Part shown: piece after piece, positions 8,511 through 18,314 of the stretch
How the letters are laid out: every line of letters begins with the position of its first letter
How positions within the stretch are numbered: position 1 is the stretch's first letter
Assembly (NCBI GenBank): GCA_002104985.1
Contig: MCGO01000018.1
Coordinates: forward strand, 1-64,000
DNA: 64,000 nucleotides
Direction of reading: 5' to 3'
From: Rhizoclosmatium globosum
Taxonomy: Eukaryota; Chytridiomycota; Chytridiomycetes; Chytridiales; Chytriomycetaceae
Notes under the pieces: model-generated
Told to the model about the DNA's origin: nothing
The model's input: only the letters and a program-made list of their open reading frames with translations
Database searches by the model: none
Translations under genes and position numbers: made by a program

Positions 8511-11138
8511 TTAACCGCATCCAGCCCACAAGACCAAGTTACCGGAAGGCCTCATGAGAGATATGGAGTAATTGGGCGGGAAGTAAATTGGTGGCGTAAG
8601 GGGATATATGCTGAAAAGCACAGCACATGCTATCGGATCACTGGTTATACGGGCAGGAATGGTTGCGTATTCAACCCAGGGAGTCGGGAAAGTGTTATTT
8701 GATGGGCTGGAAAGTTTCATTGCAAATAAACAGAGCATGGTTGACTTGGAAAAAAAAAAGGGCTCTACTTGGAGTAACTTCATGAGAGCAACCTTGGAGG
8801 TGTTTCTTGGAGTCGATGTCAATGTTCGCAGTGCCATAGTTTGGACTCGCTCATAGTAGGTCAACAGATTGGCTGGCATGCCATGACCATAGAGAGCAAG
8901 ACCATACTCCATGACAGGATGGATGAAAGCCTTGTAGATTCTGGCTGAAGCAGCAGGGGCCCAACCTCTGGCATTGAACATATCATATGCAGCCTTCAGG
9001 TCCAGCAACACTGCAAAAGCTTCCTTGGCACCAGACAGGATTTCGTGCAATACCATGACTTGATCCAAGGTGGAACGGGAGGGGCGGAAACCAGCTTGAG
9101 TGTCATCTAACGTTGCTATGGCTAGGTGCACAAGTTCTGGCAGCAGGACACGTTCATAGAGGCGGCGTCCAGTGCAGGTGAGAGCAATCGGGCGGTGCAT
9201 GGCAATGTCAGAAGGAGAGCCCTTGTTCTTGTATACTGGGACAATGGTGGCATTCCTCCATTCAGAAGGAATAGTAGATGTCTTGTGTACAAGAGTCAAG
9301 AATTTGGTGAACACTCTTACCATTGCTGAACCTCCATAGTAGATGAGCTCGGCAGGAATGTTGTCTGGTCCAGAGGCCTTTCCAAGTGGCAGTCTCTTCA
9401 TGGTTGCTTCCACAGACTCTTCAATAACCAGCTGGGCAGTACTTTTGAAGTTGAACAGTCGCCCAGGTTGTCCTCTGGGAATAACTTGACCAGTAGGTTG
9501 TCCACCAAAAGTAGAGACAAAGTGCTGTGCATGTGTGTCAATAGCATCAGGATCTAACTTACAGCCTGACTTTGTCTGCCTTGCCCTCGCATTCTTGGTC
9601 ATACGCAGAAATGAAGAAAAGTTCTGGGGTTCAGCAAGGTTATCCACAGCATCTTCAAACAGTTTGGTGCGGCGTTGTTTCAAAGACACGCGGTAGCTCC
9701 TTTGAGACTGGGTAAGGGCTTTGGATCTAGCTTCAATTTCAGCAGGAGTCAGGCTAGGACGTTCTGAAGTGATTGCATCTTGGAGTTCAGAAATGGCCTC
9801 AATAATTGCTTCTCTGGTGGCCTCCATTTCGTCTGTCCAAAAGTCTTCTGGCAGGCGATCATGAACAACAAGAGTTCCAATAGTAGTTTCGGCAGCTTGT
9901 TCAATCCAAGACTTGATGGCATTCCAAGACTGATCAACATGGTGTTGAATATGATTAGCATTGGGTTGGGAGCTACCATTCATAACAAGAGACTCATCTG
10001 TCCCAGTGGGGGACACACTAAGCAAATTACTACTTGGGCCACCATTTGAGTGGCCCCCCACTGTACGCCCAGGCTCATGCCTGACAGATCCAGAAGCTTG
10101 ACCTTGAGCTATGTGGGAGTTGCTGCTTGAAGAACTAGAAGAGCTGCTTCCTTGATTAAGACTAATGTTCATATTCTGAGTGTGATTAGAACCAAGTCTG
10201 GGACAACCAGAAACAAGAGACTCATCTGTCCCAGTGGGGGACACACTAAGCAAATTACTACTCGGGCCACCATTTGAGTGGCCCCCCACTGTACGCCCAG
10301 GCTGTTGCCTGACAGAATCCAGAGAAGTTTGAATAGTTCTGAGAATAGTATCCACATTGACTGCAAGTTGATCCTTGTACTTTTGCTGCTGATCTAATCT
10401 AGACAATTTGCGAATATTCCATCGAGTAAATTGCTTGGTACTAGCATCAGGATCGACTCTGTCAGGTATCTTGAAAGTGATGGGACGATGGTCAGAGCCT
10501 CCAAGAGATTCAAGTTCATGAACAGTGACAGACTCAACATCAAAGTTGGCCAAGACAATATCAGGGATACCACAACCTCCTCTGTTGAAGGAGGTCCATT
10601 TTCCAGAGATGGGTTTCTGAATAGACAACTGAGAATCCACAAGTTCTTCAAGTAATAATCGCCCTCGAGGATTGATAGCAGAATCCCCGGTAGCTTCACC
10701 AAGACGAGCATTCAGATCCCCAAATACAATAATTTGCTTCTGGAACCCATCAGAGAGTTCCTCCGCTTTTGCCAGAATTTCTTGAAGTTTTGCATCCGCA
10801 CGTGAGGGAGCAATATAAGCAGCAAGAAGGATAATATCATTGACCAGGAGTGCAAGATAGCATTGGTCCTTGTCTTCATAGAGTACACGGATAGAGTTTG
10901 GTTCGATTGAAGGAGAGGCAAAGGCAAGTAGGCCTCCAGTGTTACGTGGGCCACCCGCAATCTGATTGAGGTTTTCAGTAATGAGGTTGGAGAGATAAGG
11001 TCTGAAAGGGATAGAAGATTGAGGAGATAACCAAGTTTCGAGTAAAAATGTAATACTAATTTGCTGTTGAGTGTTGAAGCGGCGGATTTCTTCAGCCTTT
11101 CCCGCCAGGCCATTCACATTTGCGCAGTGTATTAACAT
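8511..11138 (-). CDS. Element C ORF2: APE endonuclease and core-deleted reverse transcriptase
   Basis: The 875-residue frame begins with an apurinic/apyrimidinic-type endonuclease: NVNGL near the start, LLETW, FGDLNARLG and SDHRPI are the expected catalytic motifs. The RT fingers follow (LGKASGPDNIP, then HRPIALT) up to motif A, DLKAAYD, near 9000. Directly after it the sequence jumps to the connection region (ARIYKAFIHPVMEYG), so motif B, the YxDD box and motif D are absent. The deletion, near 8960-8985, keeps the frame. The last ~70 residues resemble the usual LINE tail poorly. A 91-bp in-frame duplication sits in the linker (9985-10303), which also has a Ser run. Translation probably depends on coupling to ORF1. 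Confidence 0.85.
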   Translation of the reverse strand: MLIHCANVNGLAGKAEEIRRFNTQQQISITFLLETWLSPQSSIPFRPYLSNLITENLNQIAGGPRNTGGLLAFASPSIEPNSIRVLYEDKDQCYLALLVNDIILLAAYIAPSRADAKLQEILAKAEELSDGFQKQIIVFGDLNARLGEATGDSAINPRGRLLLEELVDSQLSIQKPISGKWTSFNRGGCGIPDIVLANFDVESVTVHELESLGGSDHRPITFKIPDRVDPDASTKQFTRWNIRKLSRLDQQQKYKDQLAVNVDTILRTIQTSLDSVRQQPGRTVGGHSNGGPSSNLLSVSPTGTDESLVSGCPRLGSNHTQNMNISLNQGSSSSSSSSSNSHIAQGQASGSVRHEPGRTVGGHSNGGPSSNLLSVSPTGTDESLVMNGSSQPNANHIQHHVDQSWNAIKSWIEQAAETTIGTLVVHDRLPEDFWTDEMEATREAIIEAISELQDAITSERPSLTPAEIEARSKALTQSQRSYRVSLKQRRTKLFEDAVDNLAEPQNFSSFLRMTKNARARQTKSGCKLDPDAIDTHAQHFVSTFGGQPTGQVIPRGQPGRLFNFKSTAQLVIEESVEATMKRLPLGKASGPDNIPAELIYYGGSAMVRVFTKFLTLVHKTSTIPSEWRNATIVPVYKNKGSPSDIAMHRPIALTCTGRRLYERVLLPELVHLAIATLDDTQAGFRPSRSTLDQVMVLHEILSGAKEAFAVLLDLKAAYDMFNARGWAPAASARIYKAFIHPVMEYGLALYGHGMPANLLTYYERVQTMALRTLTSTPRNTSKVALMKLLQVEPFFFSKSTMLCLFAMKLSSPSNNTFPTPWVEYATIPARITSDPIACAVLFSIYPLTPPIYFPPNYSISLMRPSGNLVLWAGCG
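9985..10303 (-). repeat. In-frame 91-bp direct repeat inside element C ORF2
   Basis: 9985-10075 and 10213-10303 are copies of 91 bp differing at one base by eye (acttggg versus actcggg), offset by 228 bp, exactly 76 codons. Both encode the same Gly/Ser-rich segment beginning RTVGGHSNGG. Because the offset is a multiple of three the frame survives. Near-identity suggests a recent duplication in the linker between endonuclease and RT. Confidence 0.9.
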
Positions 11139-13666
11139 TTTGATGGTTGTTCTGTCTCCATGTCAACATCCCCTTCAGCAATAGGTCCAGATCCAGGATC
11201 CAGAGGAGCAGGAGGGGGAGCAGGTTGGCTTTCATGATGGTAGTTAGCTTGATGTGCAGACTGTCTTCCAAGAGTGAGATTTGGATTCTTGGTGATTTCC
11301 CTTGCTTTCGTAAGCACTGCATCCTTGATGTCCTGTGACGCTCCATCCACAATAGTGTCTTGCAGATTGACTGTTCGAGCCATCAAGCAGAGGTGGGTGA
11401 GGCGGTTAACAATTGATGCCTTGCATGCTTCATCAGATTGGCGTCCATGACTTGGCTTGGCAAATGGGTTGAAACTATCCAACACCTGGGCTCCAGAGTC
11501 CTTGAGCTGTTTAACTACTGTGTTGTATGCAATCTCAGTCACATAGAACTCCACAATAGCATTTCCAATAGTTGAAGCCAATACTACAAACTTCCCGATT
11601 CCAAGAGCATTTGCAAGACTCTTGATCAACTTGTCTCTAGATTTACCGCGAATGTCACGCAATGGGCGAGTGTCATTAATTCCAATGCGCACACACTTGA
11701 ATTTCAATGGCTCAGAAGGAGGTGCAAGCATTTGTTGCACAGCTCGGTTGCGGCGTTGGAGCATTTGCTTCTGAGAGAGAAGAGGGAGCTGTGACTTTGC
11801 TGCATGAGCATAAGAAAGAGGAGCATTATGGGTACTTATCGGTCCCTGAGGGGGACCATTGTTTAAAGATGTTCCTGGACCGCTGATGCGGTCCCCCTCG
11901 TGCGCTTTTGGTCCTCCAAGAGAAGCTGGTGGCGCAGACTGGAAGAAGGATGGTGTTGCTGGCTGAGACTGAGACTGAGACTGAGAGGCAAGAGGTGCAT
12001 AAGTATTATGATGAAGAGAAGCCATGGTACTTATCGATCCCGTGGGGGGACCGACTTTAAAATCTTCACCGCCAATGCGGCCCCCCTCTCCAGCAAGGCG
12101 CGTATTCTTGCGCCTACTAACGAGATTAAACTGGGCATCGTGTTCTTCATCTGAGTCTGGGACACTATCTGCCCAGCTAATACGAGAAGTAGATGGTCTA
12201 TTAATATCCAGACCTGGTACATGACGTCCATTGACTCCAGACCCAGAAGTTCCAGCAGCTTGACCAAGTGATGGTTCCTTGCCCCACCTAGTTTCAATTC
12301 CAACAGCCAAAAGGGCATTCGTTGCCTCAGTTGTACTCATGCCTCTCAACTCAAGGGCTTCGCGCGCAGACCAGGCCCTCTCTAACACACTGCCTTTCTT
12401 CACCATAGAGTTCCCAACCTCAATCAAAGTGTTTTCAGGGATTCGATCATAAATTGCTTGCTGAGCTGCAGTTCTGTGGTTCAGGTAGTCTGCTGCTGTT
12501 TTTGGTCTGAAGGGGTTTGCAGTTCCAGGTGTGCGTCCACCACGCCCAACTCGACCACCAGCAGTGTGTCCATTACGACTAGCTACGCTCTCCACATTAC
12601 TAGTTGTTTGAGGTGCTCTAGTTTGCTCTCTCCCATGAGCAAGTTCCTTGATGAGCTGTTTCATCTCTAACAGCTCTTTGCGCATTTCCTCCATTTGTGC
12701 TTCAGCTCTAGCAGCTCTAGCATTTGCTTCACGATATAGTTGTTCCCAGTTACTTGGTTGGGATTGTTGCTGTTGTTGTTGGTGTTGCTGGACTTGGTGC
12801 ATTTTTGACTGACTCTCAGCCAACAACTCCTGGCTGCCACCACCACTTCCAGACACCATATTCCCACTCAAATTCGCTCTATTTTCACCCACGAACTTGT
12901 TTGAAGCTGATGGGACTTGTACAGGGGCTCCTGGTGCAGCGCTGGCTAACTTTTCGACCGTTGGAGCGATTTCCTCCAAACCAGCGTCGATTTGAGCGAA
13001 GATATCAGTAGAATACCTGTTCAAAGTTTGAGAAGGTTCCGTTGGGGCGATCACCTGCTGCATAGCTTTTTCACTTGGCACCCCAACTCCAACAGCTCCA
13101 GCAGACTCATTTCCACTCATGGCATCCTGAAACACCTCCATTATGTCTGAATCCGCGTCAGATGCATCTCCAGAAGAGCTGGAAGGTCTAAGTCTCTTTG
13201 ATGGAGGTTTGGCAGATTGTTTGGCAGTTGGCTGGAACTTCAATGTAGTCTGCTTTGGACCAGCAGTCTTAGAGGCCATTCCAGTATGTTTAGCCGCTGG
13301 TTGCAGGGTACTATACGCAGCTTGAATAGTTTCCAAGGTATGTGCAGTAGAAGGGCCAGCTGCCTTCATTGACTCTTCCAACCTGCACTTCTTTGTGCAA
13401 GCCTGGCAGCCGAGCTGAATGCGTCTGGCACCGAATGAGAGTACATTTCCACCAACTCCATGCGATTTCATTGATGGTTCATTGCACTTGCAGTTTGGAC
13501 AGCGCAACAACGGTTGGATCGCGGTTGCGAGTCTACGCTCCCAGAACTCGAATCGTTCTGGTCGATTGTTTGTCGAAAGCTTGAGCATGTCTTCGAGTAC
13601 TTCCTCCTTTGGGGGGAAGAGCACTGTAGGCTGCGACTGTTGTCTTGATGTTGTCTCCATACACAC
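11132..13666 (-). CDS. Element C ORF1: zinc-ribbon/coiled-coil nucleic-acid-binding protein
   Basis: 844-residue ORF1. Residues about 54-94 hold a C-x2-C-x-C ... C-x2-C-x3-C cluster resembling the zinc ribbons at the N-termini of transposases. There follow low-complexity Ser/Pro/Thr sequence, a Gln run and a clear coiled coil (starting NWEQLYREANARAARAEAQ), which in LINE ORF1 proteins drives trimerisation. The C-terminal ~200 residues are more ordered and probably bind RNA. It ends in a TAA whose bases overlap the ORF2 start in ATGTTAA. Two imperfect repeats of about 65 bp lie at 11830-11900 and 12030-12092, with GGTCCC/GGGACC pairs able to form hairpins. Confidence 0.8.
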   Translation of the reverse strand: MCMETTSRQQSQPTVLFPPKEEVLEDMLKLSTNNRPERFEFWERRLATAIQPLLRCPNCKCNEPSMKSHGVGGNVLSFGARRIQLGCQACTKKCRLEESMKAAGPSTAHTLETIQAAYSTLQPAAKHTGMASKTAGPKQTTLKFQPTAKQSAKPPSKRLRPSSSSGDASDADSDIMEVFQDAMSGNESAGAVGVGVPSEKAMQQVIAPTEPSQTLNRYSTDIFAQIDAGLEEIAPTVEKLASAAPGAPVQVPSASNKFVGENRANLSGNMVSGSGGGSQELLAESQSKMHQVQQHQQQQQQSQPSNWEQLYREANARAARAEAQMEEMRKELLEMKQLIKELAHGREQTRAPQTTSNVESVASRNGHTAGGRVGRGGRTPGTANPFRPKTAADYLNHRTAAQQAIYDRIPENTLIEVGNSMVKKGSVLERAWSAREALELRGMSTTEATNALLAVGIETRWGKEPSLGQAAGTSGSGVNGRHVPGLDINRPSTSRISWADSVPDSDEEHDAQFNLVSRRKNTRLAGEGGRIGGEDFKVGPPTGSISTMASLHHNTYAPLASQSQSQSQPATPSFFQSAPPASLGGPKAHEGDRISGPGTSLNNGPPQGPISTHNAPLSYAHAAKSQLPLLSQKQMLQRRNRAVQQMLAPPSEPLKFKCVRIGINDTRPLRDIRGKSRDKLIKSLANALGIGKFVVLASTIGNAIVEFYVTEIAYNTVVKQLKDSGAQVLDSFNPFAKPSHGRQSDEACKASIVNRLTHLCLMARTVNLQDTIVDGASQDIKDAVLTKAREITKNPNLTLGRQSAHQANYHHESQPAPPPAPLDPGSGPIAEGDVDMETEQPSKC

Positions 13667-13691
13667 CGTATCTGTTTGAAGACAACAATTT

Positions 13692-13707
13692 CCCTAACCC
13701 TAACCCT
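13692..13707 (+). repeat. Interstitial telomere-like repeat (CCCTAA)
   Basis: Sixteen bases, CCCTAACCCTAACCCT, stand directly at the 5' side of element C. On the element's strand this reads AGGGTTAGGGTTAGGG followed by the 5' UTR. It also stays open as N-P-N-P in the plus-strand frame of the downstream gene fragment. It is too short to be a telomere. It could be a target site, a healing scar or chance. Confidence 0.7.
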
Positions 13708-13709
13708 GA

Positions 13710-14100
13710 GCGGCAGTTACGTACTCAGGCGCAGCTTGTTCAAGTCCGTCAGTCCTTGAGTATTGCACTGGATGTCATCAAAGATCAACAGTTGGCACTT
13801 AAGAAGCTGAAGCGGAGCCTCTCCAATATGGCTACTGACTTTACTAATCAATTGAACCGCATGGATCAAACCTTAAAGGCGCACAAGTGAGCCTGTACAT
13901 CAGTTCTCACAGCAATTACCCCTGTTGAAACTCCAGCAGCTGCCGCAGAATTTGCTGGAATTCAAAATGCAACTGATGTAGATCATGAGGAGGAGTCTGA
14001 TGTTGATAGTGGAATGGATGAAGAAGAGGAAAATGACGAAGTGGAAGATGAAGACAACCCTAACGCAGGGGACGTGTGGAGTGATGCAATTGAAGGATAA
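13710..14100 (+). pseudogene. Gene fragment: coiled-coil segment with acidic C-terminal tail
   Basis: Two open stretches that look coding but do not join cleanly. The first (to a TGA at 13888) is a helical segment containing VRQSLSIALDVIKDQQ. The second, in another frame (about 13908-14100), ends with a strongly acidic tail (runs of Glu and Asp, then AGDVWSDAIEG) and a TAA. I found no pair of splice sites with matching phase and plausible intron length, so a frameshifted remnant is the simplest reading. It ends only 8 bp from the stop of the convergent transposase, so it may be an accessory ORF of the same transposon. No family recognised. Confidence 0.45.
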
Positions 14101-14107
14101 TATTAAG

Positions 14108-15202
14108 TCAATAAAACCCAATTTTATTCAAATTGCACGTATAATTCACTGTTGGGTCAAAGGCAGCAGCCCGCACATAACCACACTTTTGGAAAATAGG
14201 TCTGAAGTCATAGTTACGGTAATGTACAAAAGCTGATGCAACAATTCGAAGTAAACTCTTGGCATTCCCTTTTCCTTCGGGGTAAATACGTCTCAGTCGC
14301 TTTTTGATCATACCAAAAACCATTTCAATGGGATTGAAGAACGGGCAATATGCAGGGAGAAAGATTGGAATGACTCCCAACATTCGTAGATGCATAATCA
14401 AATGAGGTGATCGGTGTATAGAAGCTCCATCAAGAATCCAGACAGAATGCAATCCTGGATAACGACCAACTTTTCCTGAATTCAACGCAAACTTCTTGCA
14501 GCACGTTGAAAACTTTGCACGATTGAAAGTGCCTTCGGTGGAAAAGGATTCTAAGATTCCATTGCAGCCAATGAAGCACAAAAGGGAAACTCTTGGCAAC
14601 CGTTGGTACTCCCCACGTAGCATGAGTTTTGTTCCTTTCACAGCGTACCCTCTTCTGCAAATCATTCCACGATTGTCAAAGGAAACTTCATCAAGGAAGA
14701 CAAGGTTGTAGAGAGTCCAATCCAAACTGTTGATTTCCCGCATAAACCTCATAATATCAGTTTCCTTTACATGCATTGCCCGTCTCTCAACGGCTTTCCA
14801 TTTGATTCCAAAGGCTGATAAAATTCTCCAGATGTGTGAAACGCTAATGGTACAATTCCACTTTGCTTTGAAGGCAGCTTGAGCTTCATCCAAGAATGAG
14901 AGCGGATACTTTTGAAAAAACTCTCGAATCCATAAGCGTTGTTCAACCTTGAATTTCCGCATTGCCTTGGTTTTCAAGCGTGAGACACTGCCAGTTTGTC
15001 TAAAACGTCGGATCCAATTGCGAATAGTAGCTTGTTGCTTTGCATATATTTTCGCAATTTGAGATACTTGCATTTGGTGGAAGAAATAGTTGTACAGAGC
15101 ATGGATCTTAGTGTTCTCACTTGCATGGGTGTGTCGAACAACTTGTTCAATGTCAACCAGCATCGGAGTAGTCTTGTACTTTCTGCTACCAGTAGATTGC
15201 AC
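14108..15202 (-). CDS. IS630/Tc1-mariner-type DDE transposase
   Basis: 364 residues counted from a GTG; the frame stays open upstream without an ATG, so the true start is uncertain and MLVDIEQ, about 13 residues in, is a candidate. The N-terminus has a helix-turn-helix with ATIRNWIRRF, the DNA-binding part of this family. The catalytic triad is visible: D in VFLDEVSFDN, D in WILDGASIH, and E in NPIEMVFG, with 34 residues between the second Asp and the Glu (DD34E, the IS630/Tc1 spacing). The frame is intact. No terminal inverted repeats or TA duplication could be identified, so the element's limits are unknown and it may be immobile. Its 3' end abuts the acidic gene fragment tail to tail. Confidence 0.85.
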   Translation of the reverse strand: MQSTGSRKYKTTPMLVDIEQVVRHTHASENTKIHALYNYFFHQMQVSQIAKIYAKQQATIRNWIRRFRQTGSVSRLKTKAMRKFKVEQRLWIREFFQKYPLSFLDEAQAAFKAKWNCTISVSHIWRILSAFGIKWKAVERRAMHVKETDIMRFMREINSLDWTLYNLVFLDEVSFDNRGMICRRGYAVKGTKLMLRGEYQRLPRVSLLCFIGCNGILESFSTEGTFNRAKFSTCCKKFALNSGKVGRYPGLHSVWILDGASIHRSPHLIMHLRMLGVIPIFLPAYCPFFNPIEMVFGMIKKRLRRIYPEGKGNAKSLLRIVASAFVHYRNYDFRPIFQKCGYVRAAAFDPTVNYTCNLNKIGFY

Positions 15203-15384
15203 ACTATTAAAGCTATGGTAGAACTGTTGAAGCTGTGGAAGGCGGTGATGGAACTGTATGCAATCTCCGCACTTTTGGGGGGTTGCGGGGATGATGAAAA
15301 ACGCAAACGAAAATAGCGAACAAAAGTCGCAATATTCTCAAAATTTTATTTGACTTCAACTAGAGGGAAAGTATCTTGATAAAA

Positions 15385-18314
15385 TTACAACCACCTTCCC
15401 CTAACTCGAATATAAATTGCCTTCCCACCAAGTACAACACACACATATAAGAAAATATTCATGAAAATAAATCCATACTGAATTGCTGGAATTACAGCCA
15501 TTCCTAAAAGACTGCCCATTGGAGTAAAGGGTAAAACCATACCAGCAACACAAGTAAGACCTGTTCCCAACAGCACTTGCCAAGACGCAGCTGACTGAAT
15601 AAATGGAATTTTTTCAGTGCGGAGTAAATGCACAATGATTGTTTGTGTCAACAAGGACTCGATGAACCAAGAGGTCTGGAAGAATCCTAGCGTATCTACA
15701 CCATCATTCCAACCCCAGTAATTCAAGTTGATAGCAAATGTACTTGCATCAAATAGAGATGACAGCGGACCAATGCTTACTATAAACATGAGCAAATCAA
15801 TAATATCCCACTTTCGAGGGATCTCGAGGAAGGATTCATCAACACTATCCCATGGCATTGTGGTTTGCGAGATATCGTAGAGCATGTTGTTGGTCAAAAT
15901 CATTATGGCTGAGATCGGTTGGAAGCTTGGAAACCAAAGAGCCGCAACGACATTGGAAAAGCAGTTACCAAAGTTAGAGGAGGTGGCCATTTTGATGTAC
16001 TTAACAGTATTTCCGTATACAATTCGGCCAGTACGAACAGCATGGGATAGAATTAAGAGTGACTTCTCAAGAAGAATAATGTCTGCAGCATCTTTTGCCA
16101 CTTCAGTAGCCATATCAACTGAAATACCAACATCTGCACATTTAAGAGCAAGAGCATCGTTGATACCATCACCCAAGAATCCAACAACTTTGCCTTTGGA
16201 TTGAAGATGCTCCACAATTTGACGCTTCTGAACAGGTGAAAGCTTGGCAAAAACAGTTCCAACTTCAACAGCATTCTCAAATTCCTTCTCAGACATTGAT
16301 TCCAACTGATTACCACTGTAGACATGCGTGACAGGAATTCCAACATCGCGACAAATTTTGACAGAAACATTGAGGTTATCGCCAGTAAGAACCTTGACTT
16401 CAACAGCCAAATCGCGCAGTTGTTGAATGGCTTCAACTGAGGTTTCTTTGGGTGGATCAAGGAATGCAAGACATCCCTGGAAAGTCATATCATTTTCATC
16501 CACTTTGGAATATCCAGCCTTAGGAATTGCAAAAGTACGAGTAGCAACACCAAGGACACGAAGGCTGTGACCAAAGAAGAATTAGTAAGCCTACTTGCAG
16601 TTGTAACAAACATACCCATCATTATTCATCTCATGAATCATTTCAGTAATCTCAGAAAGCTTTTCCTGAGTGAGGGCACAAGCCAATCCATTATTATCAA
16701 TGAAGGAGGTAGAGTGTGTTAAAATTTCTTCAACAGCTCCTTTGCAAACCATGATAGTCTCTCGTGAAACAGAGTTCGCAACCATAGTATCGCCTGAATC
16801 CTCAGAAGTAGAACCTTTTTCAACAACAACAGAAACGCAACGGCGCTCAAAGTCAAATGGAATCTCAGCGATGCACTGGTAAGCGTCAACAACTCCGTTG
16901 ACGACGCCAAAGTCTGCAAAACCTTCAGCAGCAGCATCGATAATAGCTTCATCCAGAATATTCTTGAGTCCTTCTTGTAAGCAAGAGTTGATAAATCCGA
17001 GACTCAATGGCGCCATAGATACATTCCCATCTGCATTGACACTCCTAATCAGAACAACTTCGTCCTTTGTTAGGGTTCCAGTCTTGTCTGAACACAACAC
17101 TTCCATGGCCCCAACATTCTGAATTGATGAAATTTGTTTCACAATGGCTCGGTGCTTGACGAGTTCTAACGATCCCTTGATCAAGTTCCCATTGATAACC
17201 ATGGGCAACATTTCAGGAAGGACTCCACAAGCTGTTGCTACACCAAACTCAAATGCAGAACTTGGATCCTGCTTGCCGTAGTAAATGTCGATCAAGACAA
17301 TCGCCGTAACCAACGTGACAGTGATTCCAAGAAGAAGGTAAGTTACTTGATGCACACCTCGGTCATAAGCAGTACGAGACCCTTTTTTGCTTAATTCCGA
17401 GGCAACGCCAGAGATGAAAGTCCGATCACCAGTGTTCACAACAACTGCAACTCCAACTCCAGACTGAACATTAGTTCCCATAAGTCCAATATTGGTACAA
17501 TCAAAAATACCACCAGAATTGTTTACAGCTCCAGCAGTCTTTTGAACAGGGATAGATTCACCAGTCAAGGATGATTCTCCAACCATCAAATCATTGGCGC
17601 TGATTATAATACAGTCACCAGGAAACACAGTTCCCGCTGTCAACTGAATCACATCTCCAGGAACGACAGCCGATCGCTCCAACTTGCAAGGAACAGAAAG
17701 AGAGTCTTTCAGCACACGCCTGAATGCGATCACATGCGTTTTATACAGCGCAAGCAAAGTCTGTGCAGCTGAAGTTGATTTCATTTCCTGTACGAATCGC
17801 GAGACAGTTGCGAACAAGAACATAAGCATCAAGTAGACAAAAGGTGGCCAGTTAACGTTTCCAGGAATCACGACGTTTGAGCAAGCGAGAACTTTGAGGA
17901 AGGTTAGCTAAATTTATGAAAACTGCATATGGTTTGTTGAACTCAACTAATCAATAAAATTTGGAATGGATGCGTAGCAGCCAGGAGAAGTAGCGTGTAC
18001 CAGGCAGGCGGCTTTGTGGCATGAATAATGTTAGGTCCGTACTTGATTAAACGTTCGGCAGCCCATTCAGAAGTGAGTCCTTGACGATCAGTGAATAACC
18101 TTGCAAGGAGCGCATCTGTATCAAAGGAAGCGCAATTCACAAGCATATCTATGGCTTCGTTGCGAAGGGCCACTTCCTCGAGACGCTTGCGTTCAGCGGG
18201 AGAAAAGGTTCGCTTCAAGCGCTGAGCAAAGGACACTGGCTTGGAAGTTTGAGATTCATGGGCATCAAATGCAGATGCAGGCTTGAGAGAAAGAGTAAGA
18301 GACTTAGAAGACAT
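15385..18314 (-). CDS. P3B-type Mg2+-transporting P-type ATPase (MgtA-like)
   Basis: Three exons (18314-17948, 17891-16616, 16564-15385; introns of 56 and 51 bp, phases 1 and 2) give 940 residues, slightly above the ~900 of bacterial MgtA. Motifs: LTGES in the actuator domain, phosphorylated Asp near residue 391 in DKTGTLT, TGDN and GDGINDALAL in the P domain, and KYIKMATSSNFGN before TM5-6, a hallmark of MgtA/MgtB. About ten membrane helices are expected; it should import or redistribute Mg2+ at the plasma membrane. The N-terminal ~100 residues are Ser/Pro-rich and basic. The start is the first ATG before MSSKSLTLS. The family is mainly bacterial, so ancient transfer is possible, but the introns show it is settled in this genome. 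An AATAAA on the minus strand lies ~35 bp past the stop. Confidence 0.92.

Larger units (their letters stand above)
8511..13690 (-). mobile_element. Two-ORF APE-type non-LTR retrotransposon C
   Basis: Opposite in orientation to A and B. It has ORF1 (13666-11132) and ORF2 (11138-8511), overlapping by 7 nt, in the classic LINE layout of RNA-binding protein followed by APE endonuclease plus reverse transcriptase. The 5' end is close to the CCCTAA run at 13692. The 3' end is not marked by a poly(A) tail. ORF2 has an internal in-frame deletion, so this copy cannot mobilise itself although both frames are open. Confidence 0.88.

Noticed and set aside
13692..13707. A true telomere end
   Set aside because: Only 16 bases of repeat, with coding-like and transposon sequence on both sides.
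14104..15360. Terminal inverted repeats of the transposase element (AAGTCAATAAAA near 14105 and its reverse near 15345)
   Set aside because: The similarity is only about 12 bases and each copy is better explained as a polyadenylation signal (AATAAA) of converging or adjacent genes; no TA duplication fits.
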